From: Stutzerimonas chloritidismutans AW-1
GTDB taxonomy: Bacteria; Pseudomonadota; Gammaproteobacteria; Pseudomonadales; Pseudomonadaceae
Assembly (NCBI RefSeq): GCF_000495915.1
Contig: NZ_AOFQ01000072.1
Coordinates: forward strand, 62,001-126,000
Length of the DNA: 64,000 nucleotides
Direction: 5' to 3'
Shown here: in pieces, positions 36,694-45,198 of the stretch
Layout of the letters: each line of letters begins with the position of its first letter
Numbering within the stretch: the first letter of the stretch is position 1
Notes under the pieces: generated by a model
Told to the model about the DNA's origin: nothing
What the model saw: only the letters and a program-made list of their open reading frames with translations
Database searches by the model: none
Position numbers and translations under genes: made by a program

Positions 36694-37493
36694 GGGCGCG
36701 GCGCGGGCGGCTGGTCGCCGGGTTCTGCCGCGTCCTGCTCGGCATCGCCACGGAAATCTTCGTCGCGCTTGTTGATCATGCTGCCGCAGATCACCCCGGC
36801 TTCGAACAGCAGCCACATGGGAACGGCCAGCAGCGTCTGCGAGAACACATCCGGTGGCGTCAGCACCATGCCGACGGCGAAGCAGCCGACGATCACATAG
36901 GGACGGCTCTTGCGCAGGGTGGCGACATCGACGATGCCCACCCAGATCAGCAGGAAGGTCGCTACCGGAATCTCGAATGCCACGCCGAAGGCGAAGAACA
37001 GCGTGAGCACGAAGTCCAGGTACTGGCCGATGTCCGTCATCATCGCCACGCCTTCCGGCGTCACGCTGGCGAAGAAGCCGAACATGATCGGGAACACGAC
37101 GAAGTAGGCGAAGGCCATGCCGGCGTAAAACAGGAAGATGCTCGACACCAGCAGCGGCACGGCGATGCGTTTTTCGTGCTTGTACAGGCCGGGGGCGATG
37201 AAGCCCCAGATCTGGTGCAGGATGATCGGCATCGATAGGAACAGCGCGACCATCAGGGTCAGCTTGAACGGCGTCAGGAAGGGCGAGGCGACGCCGGTGG
37301 CGATCATGGTCGCGCCTTCCGGCAGATAGGCGCGTAGCGGTGCCGCGACCAGCGCGTAGATCTGCTGGGAGAAGTAGAACAGCCCGCCGAATAGCAGGCC
37401 GATGGCCACGACGCAGCGCAGCAGGCGCTTGCGCAGTTCGGTCAGATGAGCGATCAGGGGCATTTCCTGATCATCGATGGAAGACTGGCTCAT
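36690..37493 (-). CDS. tatC: Twin-arginine translocase subunit TatC
   Basis: 267 residues with six membrane helices. Family signatures are LIAHLTELRKRLL (residues about 13-25), LMVALFLSMPIILHQIWGFIAPGLYKHEK and FGVAFEIPVATFLLIW. With TatA and TatB it exports folded proteins across the inner membrane. The C-terminal tail is acidic then proline-rich. The stop overlaps the rsmE start and the start overlaps tatB by four bases. Confidence 0.97.
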   Translation of the reverse strand: MSQSSIDDQEMPLIAHLTELRKRLLRCVVAIGLLFGGLFYFSQQIYALVAAPLRAYLPEGATMIATGVASPFLTPFKLTLMVALFLSMPIILHQIWGFIAPGLYKHEKRIAVPLLVSSIFLFYAGMAFAYFVVFPIMFGFFASVTPEGVAMMTDIGQYLDFVLTLFFAFGVAFEIPVATFLLIWVGIVDVATLRKSRPYVIVGCFAVGMVLTPPDVFSQTLLAVPMWLLFEAGVICGSMINKRDEDFRGDAEQDAAEPGDQPPAPRP

Positions 37494-37906
37494 GGTTCTG
37501 GCGATCTGTCGGGGCGGGGGGTAGGTGCAGGTTCAGCAACAGGTGCAGCTGGCGGCACTTCCGGGCTGGGCGTAACGGCGGCGCCGGTACTGTTCGCCGT
37601 GTCGTTAGCCGGGCTTTCGGTCAGCGGCGGCTTGGCGGTGCTCGAACTGGTGGTCGAGGTCGGCGGCATGATGCTCTGCTTCATTTCCCGTTCCAAGTCG
37701 AGGATGCGCTCGTTGTGCAGCTGCCGACGGATCTCGTCGGCACCGATCTCGCGCTCCACCTCGGCCTTGATGTTACTGAAGCTGCGTTTCAGCCGGCCAA
37801 CCCACAGTCCCGTGGTGCGAACCGCACCGGGCAGGCGCTCCGGGCCGAGCACCAACAGCGCCACCAGGCCGACCAGTAGCAGTTCGGTGAAACCGATATC
37901 GAACAT
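37490..37906 (-). CDS. tatB: Twin-arginine translocase subunit TatB
   Basis: 138 residues. An N-terminal membrane helix MFDIGFTELLLVGLVALLVLGPERLP (residues 1-26) is followed by an amphipathic helix and a charged coiled region. The tail is Pro/Thr-rich and disordered. TatB recognises the twin-arginine signal together with TatC. It overlaps tatC by four bases. Confidence 0.95.
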   Translation of the reverse strand: MFDIGFTELLLVGLVALLVLGPERLPGAVRTTGLWVGRLKRSFSNIKAEVEREIGADEIRRQLHNERILDLEREMKQSIMPPTSTTSSSTAKPPLTESPANDTANSTGAAVTPSPEVPPAAPVAEPAPTPRPDRSPEP

Positions 37907-37977
37907 CAGGACGTGCTCACATCAATAGGGAGAGCGGCCGGGCAGCGAAGGTCGCCGCTCGGCCGCATGGAACGTAA

Positions 37978-38211
37978 TCACTGGTCTTTCTTGGTCGGCT
38001 CTTCGACCTTGCGCGCCTGTGCGTCAATGGTCTGGTTCTGCTTGTCCTCGACGCCGGGCTTCTCCTCGTCGGTGCCCATGGATTTGCGGAAGCCCTTGAT
38101 CGCATCACCGAGATCGGAGCCGAGGCCTTTGAGGCGCTTGGTGCCGAACAGCATGATGACGATGAGCAGGATGATCAGTAGTTGCCAGATGCTGATGCCG
38201 CCAAAACCCAT
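37978..38211 (-). CDS. tatA: Twin-arginine translocase subunit TatA
   Basis: 77 residues with a short membrane helix (IWQLLIILLIVIMLFGTKRLKGLG), then an amphipathic helix DLGDAIKGFRKSM and an acidic tail, the TatA pattern forming the translocation pore. The start MGFGGIS was preferred to an upstream ATG because the family starts here. It is 20 bases downstream of hisE. Confidence 0.96.
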   Translation of the reverse strand: MGFGGISIWQLLIILLIVIMLFGTKRLKGLGSDLGDAIKGFRKSMGTDEEKPGVEDKQNQTIDAQARKVEEPTKKDQ

Positions 38212-38231
38212 GGTGATATCTCCGATGTGAA

Positions 38232-38564
38232 TCAAGTTTGCGGACGCGCGGCCTTTTCCGCGTGTCCGGAGAGACCGAAGCGCCGGTCCAGTTCATCCAG
38301 TACGGCCTGGGGGTGCTGGCCGAGAGCGGCGAGCATGACCAGGCTGTGGAACCAGAGGTCAGCGGTTTCGTAGATCAGGTCGCTGGAGTCGCCACTGACG
38401 GCGGCGTCCTTGGCGGCGAGAATGGTTTCCACCGATTCCTCGCCAACCTTCTCGAGAATCTTGTTCAGGCCCTTGTGGTACAGGCTGGCAACGTAGGAGC
38501 TGTCCGGCGCCGCGCCTTTGCGGGCTTCCAGCACCTCGGCCAGACGGGTCAGGGTGTCACTCAT
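38232..38564 (-). CDS. hisE: Phosphoribosyl-ATP pyrophosphohydrolase
   Basis: 110 residues. The all-alpha MazG-like fold has ILEKVGEESVETILAAK and LIYETADLWFHSLVML, the metal-binding Glu/Asp motifs of HisE. It catalyses the second step of histidine biosynthesis. It overlaps the hisI gene by 8 bases, and the two steps are often coupled or fused. Confidence 0.96.
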   Translation of the reverse strand: MSDTLTRLAEVLEARKGAAPDSSYVASLYHKGLNKILEKVGEESVETILAAKDAAVSGDSSDLIYETADLWFHSLVMLAALGQHPQAVLDELDRRFGLSGHAEKAARPQT

Positions 38565-38952
38565 GCTTGTGCTCCGCATAGATGGCGTGCGGGTCCTTGA
38601 GGACCGGCTCGACGACCTTCCAGGCGCCGTTTTCGAAAACGCGGTAGAAGCAGCTTTCCCGACCGGTGTGACAGGCGATGCCGCCGATCTGCTCGACCAT
38701 CAGGATGATCACGTCGGCGTCACAATCCAGGCGCAGCTCGTGCAGCTGCTGCACATGCCCGGACTCCTCGCCCTTGCGCCAAAGCCGGTTACGCGAACGC
38801 GACCAGTAGATGGCGCGGTTTTCCTGCGCGGTCAACGCTAGGGCTTCGCGATTCATCCAGGCCATCATCAGCACGCGGCCGGTCTTGTGGTCCTGGGCGA
38901 TCGCCGGCACCAGACCGTCGGCGTTCCAGTTGATTTCGTCCAGCCAGTTCAT
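38557..38952 (-). CDS. hisI: Phosphoribosyl-AMP cyclohydrolase
   Basis: 131 residues. Motifs RVLMMAWMNREAL, YWSRSRNRLWRKGEESGH and the zinc ligands CDADVIILMVEQIGGIACHTGRESCFYR (Cys and His) define the enzyme for the third step of histidine synthesis. It stands upstream of hisE and the tat operon and downstream of ubiB. Confidence 0.97.
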   Translation of the reverse strand: MNWLDEINWNADGLVPAIAQDHKTGRVLMMAWMNREALALTAQENRAIYWSRSRNRLWRKGEESGHVQQLHELRLDCDADVIILMVEQIGGIACHTGRESCFYRVFENGAWKVVEPVLKDPHAIYAEHKHE

Positions 38953-39001
38953 CGGATTCTCCGCTCAATGGGCCAAGTGTGCCAGCCTGCACCAGGGATG
39001 G

Positions 39002-40612
39002 CTATCGGCGCACCACGATGAAGATGCCGGCTACCAGCATCACCCACGCCGGCCAGGCGGTTACGGCGGTCAGGCTGTCGGCGCTGGCCGCCAGGGTCGC
39101 GCCGCTGCCGAGCAGTACGGCGCCGATCAGACGCAGCGGCCAGCCGTGGTGGCGCTCGCGCCAGGGCGGCGGTGGGTTGTTCGCGTGCGGGTGCGCCATG
39201 CGCTCGAGCAGCTCGCGGGTCATGTTAGCCAGGTGCGGCAGTTGTTCAATCTGCGCGTGCACGTTCTTGATCAGCTGCTTGGGGCTCATGCGCTCGCGCA
39301 TCCAGCGCTCGAGGTACGGCTGGCCGGTGCTCCAGAGGTCGAGATCCGGGTACAGCTCACGGCCGAGACCTTCGATGTTGAGCAGGGTCTTCTGCAGCAA
39401 TACCAGCTGTGGCTGCACTTCCATGTTGAAGCGCCGTGCCACCTGGAACAGGCGCACCAGCAGCTGGCCGAAGGAGATGTCCTTCAGCGGCTTCTCGAAG
39501 ATCGGCTCGCAGACGGTGCGGATCGCGGCCTCGAATTCGTTGACCTTGGTTTCCGCCGGCACCCAGCCCGAATCGATGTGCAGCTGCGCGACCTTGCGGT
39601 AGTCGCGCTTGAAGAAGGCCATCAGGTTGCGCGCCAGATAATCCTGGTCCTCCGGCGTCAGGCTGCCGACGATGCCGAAGTCCACCGCGATGTACTGCGG
39701 GCTCCAGGGCTGGTGGGTGCTGACGAAGATGTTGCCGGGGTGCATGTCGGCGTGGAAGAAGCTGTCGCGGAACACCTGGGTGAAGAAAATCTCCACCCCG
39801 CGCTCGGCCAGCTGGCGCATGTCGGTGTTCTGTCGTGCCAGCCCAGCCATGTCGGTCACCGGTACGCCGTAGATGCGTTCCATCACCAGCACCTGCGGGC
39901 GGCAGTAGTCCCAGTACACCTGCGGCACGTAAAGCAGCGCCGAGCCCTCGAAGTTGCGCTTGAGCTGGCTGGCGTTGGCCGCTTCGCGCAGCAGGTCGAG
40001 CTCGTCGTAGATGGTCTTGGCGTAGTCGTCGACCACTTCCACCAGGTGCAGGCGGCGCGCGTCGATGGAAATGCGCTCGGCGCTGTTGGCCAGCATGAAC
40101 AGCCAGGCCAGATCCTGGCTGATGATCGGCCGGAGGTTCGGGCGCACCACCTTGACCACCACTTCCTCGCCGGAACGCAGCTTGGCCGCGTGCACCTGCG
40201 CCACCGACGCGGAGGCCAGCGGTTTGCTGTCGAAACGGGCGAAGATTTCCCCTACCGGAGCGCCCAGCTGGCGCTCGATGAGTGCCGTGGCGACGGCTGA
40301 ATCGAAGGGCGGCACGCGGTCCTGCAGCATCGCCAGCTCTTCGGCGATATCCGGCGGCAGCAGATCGCGGCGGGGGGAGAGGATCTGCCCGAACTTGATG
40401 AAGATCGGCCCCAGGCCCTCCAGTGCCAGGCGCAGGCGTGCGCCGCGCGACAGCTCGCTGTGGCGTCGCGGAATCCAGCGCCAGGGCAGCAGGTAGCTGG
40501 TGGCACGCAACCACCAGGGCATCGGCAGGTCGAGGATGATGTCATCGAGGCGGTAGCGGATCACCACCAGCAGGATGCGAAACAGGCGGCGTGCGGCGGC
40601 GAACAGCTTCAT
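39002..40612 (-). CDS. ubiB: Ubiquinone biosynthesis kinase-like protein UbiB
   Basis: 536 residues. The KxGQ motif appears as FIKFGQILSPR, the ABC1 kinase-like core has ASASVAQVHAA, VVKVVRP and AVDFGIVGSL, and two C-terminal membrane helices span about 495-535. It is an atypical kinase/ATPase needed for ubiquinone synthesis at the inner membrane. Its start overlaps the ubiJ stop (ATGA). Confidence 0.96.
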   Translation of the reverse strand: MKLFAAARRLFRILLVVIRYRLDDIILDLPMPWWLRATSYLLPWRWIPRRHSELSRGARLRLALEGLGPIFIKFGQILSPRRDLLPPDIAEELAMLQDRVPPFDSAVATALIERQLGAPVGEIFARFDSKPLASASVAQVHAAKLRSGEEVVVKVVRPNLRPIISQDLAWLFMLANSAERISIDARRLHLVEVVDDYAKTIYDELDLLREAANASQLKRNFEGSALLYVPQVYWDYCRPQVLVMERIYGVPVTDMAGLARQNTDMRQLAERGVEIFFTQVFRDSFFHADMHPGNIFVSTHQPWSPQYIAVDFGIVGSLTPEDQDYLARNLMAFFKRDYRKVAQLHIDSGWVPAETKVNEFEAAIRTVCEPIFEKPLKDISFGQLLVRLFQVARRFNMEVQPQLVLLQKTLLNIEGLGRELYPDLDLWSTGQPYLERWMRERMSPKQLIKNVHAQIEQLPHLANMTRELLERMAHPHANNPPPPWRERHHGWPLRLIGAVLLGSGATLAASADSLTAVTAWPAWVMLVAGIFIVVRR

Positions 40613-41232
40613 TCGGGGCGATCTGGATTCAGGTTGAGGGCGAGGCGCTCGATGCGGGCTTCGAGTCGGTCGAGGGCAAGTTTCATGTCATCCAGCTCGT
40701 TGAAACGCGCCTGGGCTTCGGCCTGGCCGACCAGCATCCGCGATTCCTCGCTGAGGTAGTCGGCAAGGTCCTGACGCAGCGAGTCGGCGCTGTCGCGCAC
40801 CCAGTCCACTGGGCTGCGCAGGCTGGAGCCGAGCAGCTGTGCGCCGACCGGGCCGAGCCAGCGGGAAATTTCGTATTCCCAGTCCAGCTCCAGATCCTGC
40901 AGCACCTCAGCGAGGTTCATCAGCAGCCCACTGTCGCCGTCGATCTCGACCTCGGGGCCATGCAGCACGGCGGTCTTGTTGCGGCTGACGGCCAGGCGCA
41001 AGAGGCTGCTCGCAGGCGCGCGCAGGCGGCAATCGGCATCCGCGCCCCAGTTGCTGGCCAGGCGCAGGCCTTCGTCGTCGGCAAGGATGAACAGCCGCCA
41101 GGCCGGCGCCGTGCAGTCGATCTCGATGATCCGGCCGCTCAGGCGTGCCAGTCGTGGCAATGCCGTGGGGTCCAGGCGCAGGACGCGATTGATGCCACGC
41201 TCGGCACCGGCCAGCAGGGCAGCGCGCAACAT
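40609..41232 (-). CDS. ubiJ: Ubiquinone biosynthesis accessory factor UbiJ
   Basis: 207 residues. The N-terminal SCP2-like lipid-binding domain (about 15-115) is followed by a C-terminal coiled coil (LNELDDMKLALDRLEARIERLAL-like segment at 175-200). UbiJ binds quinone intermediates and the UbiK partner in the aerobic ubiquinone complex. It is coupled with ubiE (1-base overlap) and ubiB. Confidence 0.92.
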   Translation of the reverse strand: MLRAALLAGAERGINRVLRLDPTALPRLARLSGRIIEIDCTAPAWRLFILADDEGLRLASNWGADADCRLRAPASSLLRLAVSRNKTAVLHGPEVEIDGDSGLLMNLAEVLQDLELDWEYEISRWLGPVGAQLLGSSLRSPVDWVRDSADSLRQDLADYLSEESRMLVGQAEAQARFNELDDMKLALDRLEARIERLALNLNPDRPE

Positions 41233-42002
41233 CAGGGTTTGATGCCGCGGTGCAGGGCGACGATGCCGCCGGTCATGTTGTGATAGCTGACGCGCTCGAA
41301 ACCGGCGGTCTCCATCATGCCTTTGAGCGTTTCCTGATCCGGGTGCATGCGGATCGACTCGGCCAGGTAGCGATAGCTCTCGGAGTCGTTGGTGATCAGC
41401 TTGCCCATCATCGGCAGCAGGCTGAACGAGTAGGCGTCGTAGGCCTTGGAAAACAGCTGGTTGGTCGGCTTGGAGAATTCCAGTACCAGCAGGCGGCCGC
41501 CCGGCTTGAGCACGCGCAGCATCGACGCGATTGCGTCTTCCTTGTGCGTCACGTTGCGCAGGCCGAAGGCGATGGTGACCACGTCGAAGTGATTGTCCGG
41601 GAAGGGCAGCTTCTCGGCATCGGCCTGAACGAACCTGACGTTGCCGGCCACGCCCTTGTCCAGCAGCTTGTCGCGGCCGACCTTGAGCATCGAAGCATTG
41701 ATGTCGGCCAGCACCACCTCGCCGGTGGGGCCGACGATGCGCGAAAACTGGCGGGTCAGGTCACCGGTGCCGCCGGCGATGTCCAGGATGCGATTGCCGT
41801 GGCGGGCGCCGGACAGCTCGATGGTGAAGCGCTTCCACAGGCGATGCACGCCACCGGACATCAGGTCGTTCATCAGGTCGTACTTGGCGGCCACGGAGTG
41901 GAACACCTCGGCCACCTTCTGCGCCTTCTGGCTTTCCGGCACGTTCTTGTAGCCGAAATGGGTGGTCGGTTCTGCGTCATGCGCTTTGCGAGGGTCGGTC
42001 AT
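41232..42002 (-). CDS. ubiE: Ubiquinone/menaquinone methyltransferase UbiE
   Basis: 256 residues. It is a class I SAM methyltransferase with ILDIAGGTGDLTRQFSRIVG, YDLMNDLMSGGVHRLWKR (the UbiE signature) and FGLRNVTHKEDAI. It does the C-methylation step of ubiquinone synthesis. It is the first gene of the ubiE-ubiJ-ubiB-hisI-hisE-tatABC-rsmE string. Confidence 0.97.
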   Translation of the reverse strand: MTDPRKAHDAEPTTHFGYKNVPESQKAQKVAEVFHSVAAKYDLMNDLMSGGVHRLWKRFTIELSGARHGNRILDIAGGTGDLTRQFSRIVGPTGEVVLADINASMLKVGRDKLLDKGVAGNVRFVQADAEKLPFPDNHFDVVTIAFGLRNVTHKEDAIASMLRVLKPGGRLLVLEFSKPTNQLFSKAYDAYSFSLLPMMGKLITNDSESYRYLAESIRMHPDQETLKGMMETAGFERVSYHNMTGGIVALHRGIKP

Positions 42003-42237
42003 GTCACTTTCGCCGGAAAGAATGTGCCCGGCATTCTAAACCTAAATAGGCGGCTGATAAGCGTCGAGCTGGCGGTCGCGGGCAAAAGGGCTAGCGGCGA
42101 CATGTCGCAGGATGGCGCTGGCGGCGACAGGCCTGGGGGACAGAGGGTTCAATGGCATGAGCAGGCGGGGCGGCCAGGCGATCGGCGGCGCCGCTTTGCT
42201 ATAGTGCGCGCCTTTTCGGGCGCAGCCAGGAGTCCTC

Positions 42238-42513
42238 ATGGCCCAGATCATCGTCGAACGTACCCACAATCTTGGCCGCGAGGCCGCACGCGAGAAGGCC
42301 GACGAACTGGCTGCACGCCTGGCTCGCGAGTTCGGTGTGAGCTGTCAGTGGCAGGGCGATGTGCTGGCAGTCAAGCGCAGCGGCGCGGATGGGCGTATCG
42401 AAGTCTACGAGGACAGCGTGAAGGTCCTGCTCAACCTCGGCCTGCTGCTCTCGGCCATGGGCAGCAGCATTCAGGGTCAGATCGAGCGGGCGCTGGACAA
42501 GGCGCTGGCCTAA
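42238..42513 (+). CDS. Polyhydroxyalkanoic acid system family protein
   Basis: 91 residues. The pattern MAQIIVERTHNLGREAA...LAREFGVSCQWQGD...GRIEVYEDSVKVLLNLGLLLS matches the small PHA granule-region family (residues 1-70) found near pha and ubiE loci in pseudomonads. Its function is unproven. CAGGAG precedes the ATG. It is divergent from ubiE. Confidence 0.85.
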   Translation: MAQIIVERTHNLGREAAREKADELAARLAREFGVSCQWQGDVLAVKRSGADGRIEVYEDSVKVLLNLGLLLSAMGSSIQGQIERALDKALA

Positions 42514-42554
42514 GCTGGCGGTCAGCCTGGCGGGCGCCTCGATAAGGTGCCGGG

Positions 42555-42658
42555 CGTAGGGTGGATGTCGCTATTTACATCCACCGCGACTCCAATCGGT
42601 GGGCCGCCACCCGGTGGATCGTCACCCGGTGGATCGGTGAAGCGTGATCCACCCTACG
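42555..42658. repeat. Inverted-repeat intergenic element
   Basis: CGTAGGGTGGAT (42555-42566) and its complement ATCCACCCTACG (42647-42658) enclose about 80 bases with two direct repeats CACCCGGTGGATCG-type (42608-42635). This form, with termini CGTAGGGTGGAT, looks like a small non-coding mobile or REP-like element. It lies at the convergent 3' ends of two genes. Confidence 0.6.
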
Positions 42659-42667
42659 GGTTCGCCC

Positions 42668-43042
42668 TCACAACATCAGCTTGACGACCGATTCATTTGG
42701 GTCGCGCGACTTGCCGGCGGCCGCCAGTGCCGCGAGATAGTCCTCCCACAACGTCTGCTGATTCAGCGCCAGGCTCTCCAGGTAATCCCAGGTGAACAGG
42801 CCGCTGTCATGGCCGTCGCTGAAGGTCAGCTTCAGCGCGTACTGGCCGGCCGGTTCGATCTGCTCCAGGCCTACGTTCAGCTTGCCGGTCTGCAGCACCG
42901 GATTACCGTGGCCCTGCACCTCGGCCGAGGGTGAATGCACGCGCAGGAATTCGGCGGACAGCACATGGTGCTCGTCGCTGCCATATTCCAGCTCCAGGGT
43001 TTTCGACGCCTTGTGCAGCTTGATTGCGGTGGGGATGCGCAT
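42668..43042 (-). CDS. DUF971 (GBBH-like N-terminal domain) protein
   Basis: 124 residues. IKLHKASKTLELEYG, LSAEFLRVHSPSAEVQGHG and LTFSDGHDSGLFTWDYLESL match the DUF971 domain, which is the N-terminal domain of gamma-butyrobetaine hydroxylase and also occurs alone. It lies 48 bases downstream of hslU, the standard pseudomonad order, so it is likely cotranscribed with the protease genes. The role is unknown. Confidence 0.9.
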   Translation of the reverse strand: MRIPTAIKLHKASKTLELEYGSDEHHVLSAEFLRVHSPSAEVQGHGNPVLQTGKLNVGLEQIEPAGQYALKLTFSDGHDSGLFTWDYLESLALNQQTLWEDYLAALAAAGKSRDPNESVVKLML

Positions 43043-43090
43043 GCAACGCTCCGGAAGAACCGGCCGTGGCGATTGCCACGGCCGCGACGG

Positions 43091-44434
43091 TTAGAGGATG
43101 TAGCGCGACAGGTCTTCGTCCTGCGCCAGCTCGCCGAGATGCTCGTTGACGTAGGCAGCGTCGATGCGGATCGCCTCGCCGTCCTGTTTGGCGGCGATAT
43201 CGGCAGCGCTGAAGGAAACCTCCTCCAGCAGGCGCTCGAGCAGCGTGTGCAGGCGACGCGCACCGATGTTCTCGGTCTTTTCGTTGACCTGCCAGGCGAT
43301 CTCGGCGATGCGTTTGATGCCATCTTCGAGGAATTCGACGTGCAGGCCTTCGGTCTTCAGCAGCTCGCGGTACTGCTCGGTGAGCGCCGCGTGCGGCTCG
43401 GTGAGGATGCGCTCGAAGTCTTCCGGTGACAGCGCCTTGAGCTCGACACGGATCGGCAGGCGACCCTGCAGTTCCGGCACCAGGTCGCTGGGCTTGGACA
43501 GGTGGAAGGCGCCGGAGGCGATGAAGAGGATGTGGTCGGTCTTGACCATGCCGAGTTTTGTGTTGACCGTGCAGCCTTCGATCAGCGGCAGCAGGTCGCG
43601 CTGCACGCCCTCGCGGGAGACATCGGCGCCGCTGGTGTTGCCGCGCTTGGCGACCTTATCGATCTCGTCGATGAAGACGATGCCGTGCTGCTCGACCGCT
43701 TCCAGGGCGCGGGCCTTGAGGTCTTCTTCGTTGACCAGGCGCGCGGCTTCTTCGTCGCGGATCAGCTTGAAGGCTTCCTTGATCTTCAGCTTGCGGCTCT
43801 TCTTCTTGCCCTTGCCCATGTTGGCGAAGAGGTTCTGCAGCTGGTTGGTCATCTCCTCCATGCCGGGCGGTGCCATGATTTCCACGCCGGCCGGGCTTTC
43901 GGCGACCTCGATGTCGATTTCCTTGTCATCCAGCTGGCCTTCGCGCAGGCGCTTGCGGAACAGCTGGCGGGTGTTGGAATCGCTCGCCTGCATCGGCTCC
44001 TCGGAGAAGCCCACCGGACGTGCTGGCGGCAGCAGGGCGTCGAGAATACGTTCCTCGGCGGCGTCCTCGGCGCGGTGGCGCATCTTGTGCACCTCCTGTT
44101 CACGCAGCATTTTCAGCGCGGCGTCCGCCAGGTCGCGGATGATCGACTCGACGTCGCGGCCGACATAGCCGACCTCGGTGAACTTGGTCGCTTCCACTTT
44201 CAGGAATGGCGCATTGGCCAGCTTGGCCAGGCGGCGGGCGATCTCGGTCTTGCCGACACCGGTCGGGCCGATCATCAGGATGTTCTTCGGGGTGACTTCC
44301 TGGCGCAGCTCGGCCGGCAGCTGCATGCGCCGCCAGCGGTTGCGCAGGGCGATGGCCACGGCGCGCTTGGCGTCGTCCTGGCCGATGATGTGGCGGTTGA
44401 GTTCGTGGACGATCTCGCGGGGCGTCATGGACAT
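43091..44434 (-). CDS. hslU: ATP-dependent protease ATPase subunit HslU
   Basis: 447 residues. It is an AAA+ ATPase with Walker A GPTGVGKTEIARRLA, the I-domain (about 110-240) and Walker B IVFIDEIDKVA. The C-terminus ends in LSRYIL as expected for docking into HslV. It unfolds substrates for the HslV peptidase. The start MSMTPREIV was chosen because the 23 codons upstream are not family-like. Confidence 0.97.
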   Translation of the reverse strand: MSMTPREIVHELNRHIIGQDDAKRAVAIALRNRWRRMQLPAELRQEVTPKNILMIGPTGVGKTEIARRLAKLANAPFLKVEATKFTEVGYVGRDVESIIRDLADAALKMLREQEVHKMRHRAEDAAEERILDALLPPARPVGFSEEPMQASDSNTRQLFRKRLREGQLDDKEIDIEVAESPAGVEIMAPPGMEEMTNQLQNLFANMGKGKKKSRKLKIKEAFKLIRDEEAARLVNEEDLKARALEAVEQHGIVFIDEIDKVAKRGNTSGADVSREGVQRDLLPLIEGCTVNTKLGMVKTDHILFIASGAFHLSKPSDLVPELQGRLPIRVELKALSPEDFERILTEPHAALTEQYRELLKTEGLHVEFLEDGIKRIAEIAWQVNEKTENIGARRLHTLLERLLEEVSFSAADIAAKQDGEAIRIDAAYVNEHLGELAQDEDLSRYIL

Positions 44435-44541
44435 TTTTTCGATACTCCGGGAGCTGGGCAGGGAACGAGCAGGCAGCTTGAAAAACCTAGGCGAGGCGGG
44501 CAACGCATTATTGCCAACGCAGCTGGTTTTTCATCGGCCTG

Positions 44542-45078
44542 TCAGATCGCGCTGTCCAGCTCCTCTATGGTCAGGTTCTGGTTGGTGAACACGCAGATGC
44601 TGCCGGCGATGTTCAGCGCCGTCTCGGCGATTTCCTGGGCCGACATGTCGGCGCCGGCCTTGAGTAGCAGGGCCTTGGCCGCGGCCTGGGCGAAGCCGCC
44701 GCCGGAGCCCATGGCGATCAGGTCGTCCTCGGGCTGCACCACGTCGCCATTGCCGGTGATGATCAGCGAGGCGTCCTTGTTGGCCACCGCCAGCATGGCT
44801 TCCAGGCGACTCAGGGAGCGGTCGGTACGCCAGTCCTTGGCCAGCTCGACGGCGGCGCGGACCAGGTGACCCTGATGTTTCTCCAGCTGCCCTTCGAAGC
44901 GTTCGAAGAGGGTAAAGGCGTCGGCGGTGGCGCCGGCGAAGCCCGCCAGAACCTGGCCGTGATAGAGGCGGCGGACCTTCTTGGCGTTGCCTTTCATGAC
45001 GGTGTTGCCCAGGGAAACCTGGCCGTCGCCGCCCATGACGACTTTGCCGTTGCGGCGCACTGAAACGATGGTGGTCAA
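44542..45078 (-). CDS. hslV: ATP-dependent protease peptidase subunit HslV
   Basis: 178 residues. The mature N-terminus TTIVSVRRNGKVVMGGDGQ places the catalytic Thr right after the initiator Met. GNAKKVRRLYHGQVLAGFAG and AMGSGGGFAQAAA complete the proteasome-like fold. It forms double hexamers with HslU. It lies 107 bases upstream of hslU in the same operon. Confidence 0.97.
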   Translation of the reverse strand: MTTIVSVRRNGKVVMGGDGQVSLGNTVMKGNAKKVRRLYHGQVLAGFAGATADAFTLFERFEGQLEKHQGHLVRAAVELAKDWRTDRSLSRLEAMLAVANKDASLIITGNGDVVQPEDDLIAMGSGGGFAQAAAKALLLKAGADMSAQEIAETALNIAGSICVFTNQNLTIEELDSAI

Positions 45079-45198
45079 AGGAAAATCTCCACACTGCGGG
45101 GCGATGAATGCCCGAATGCGGTTGATATGGGGGACTGCTGCCGGCTTTTCAACGGCTGTCGGCGAGGTTCATCGACAGCCGTGGTTCTGCACGAGGCG

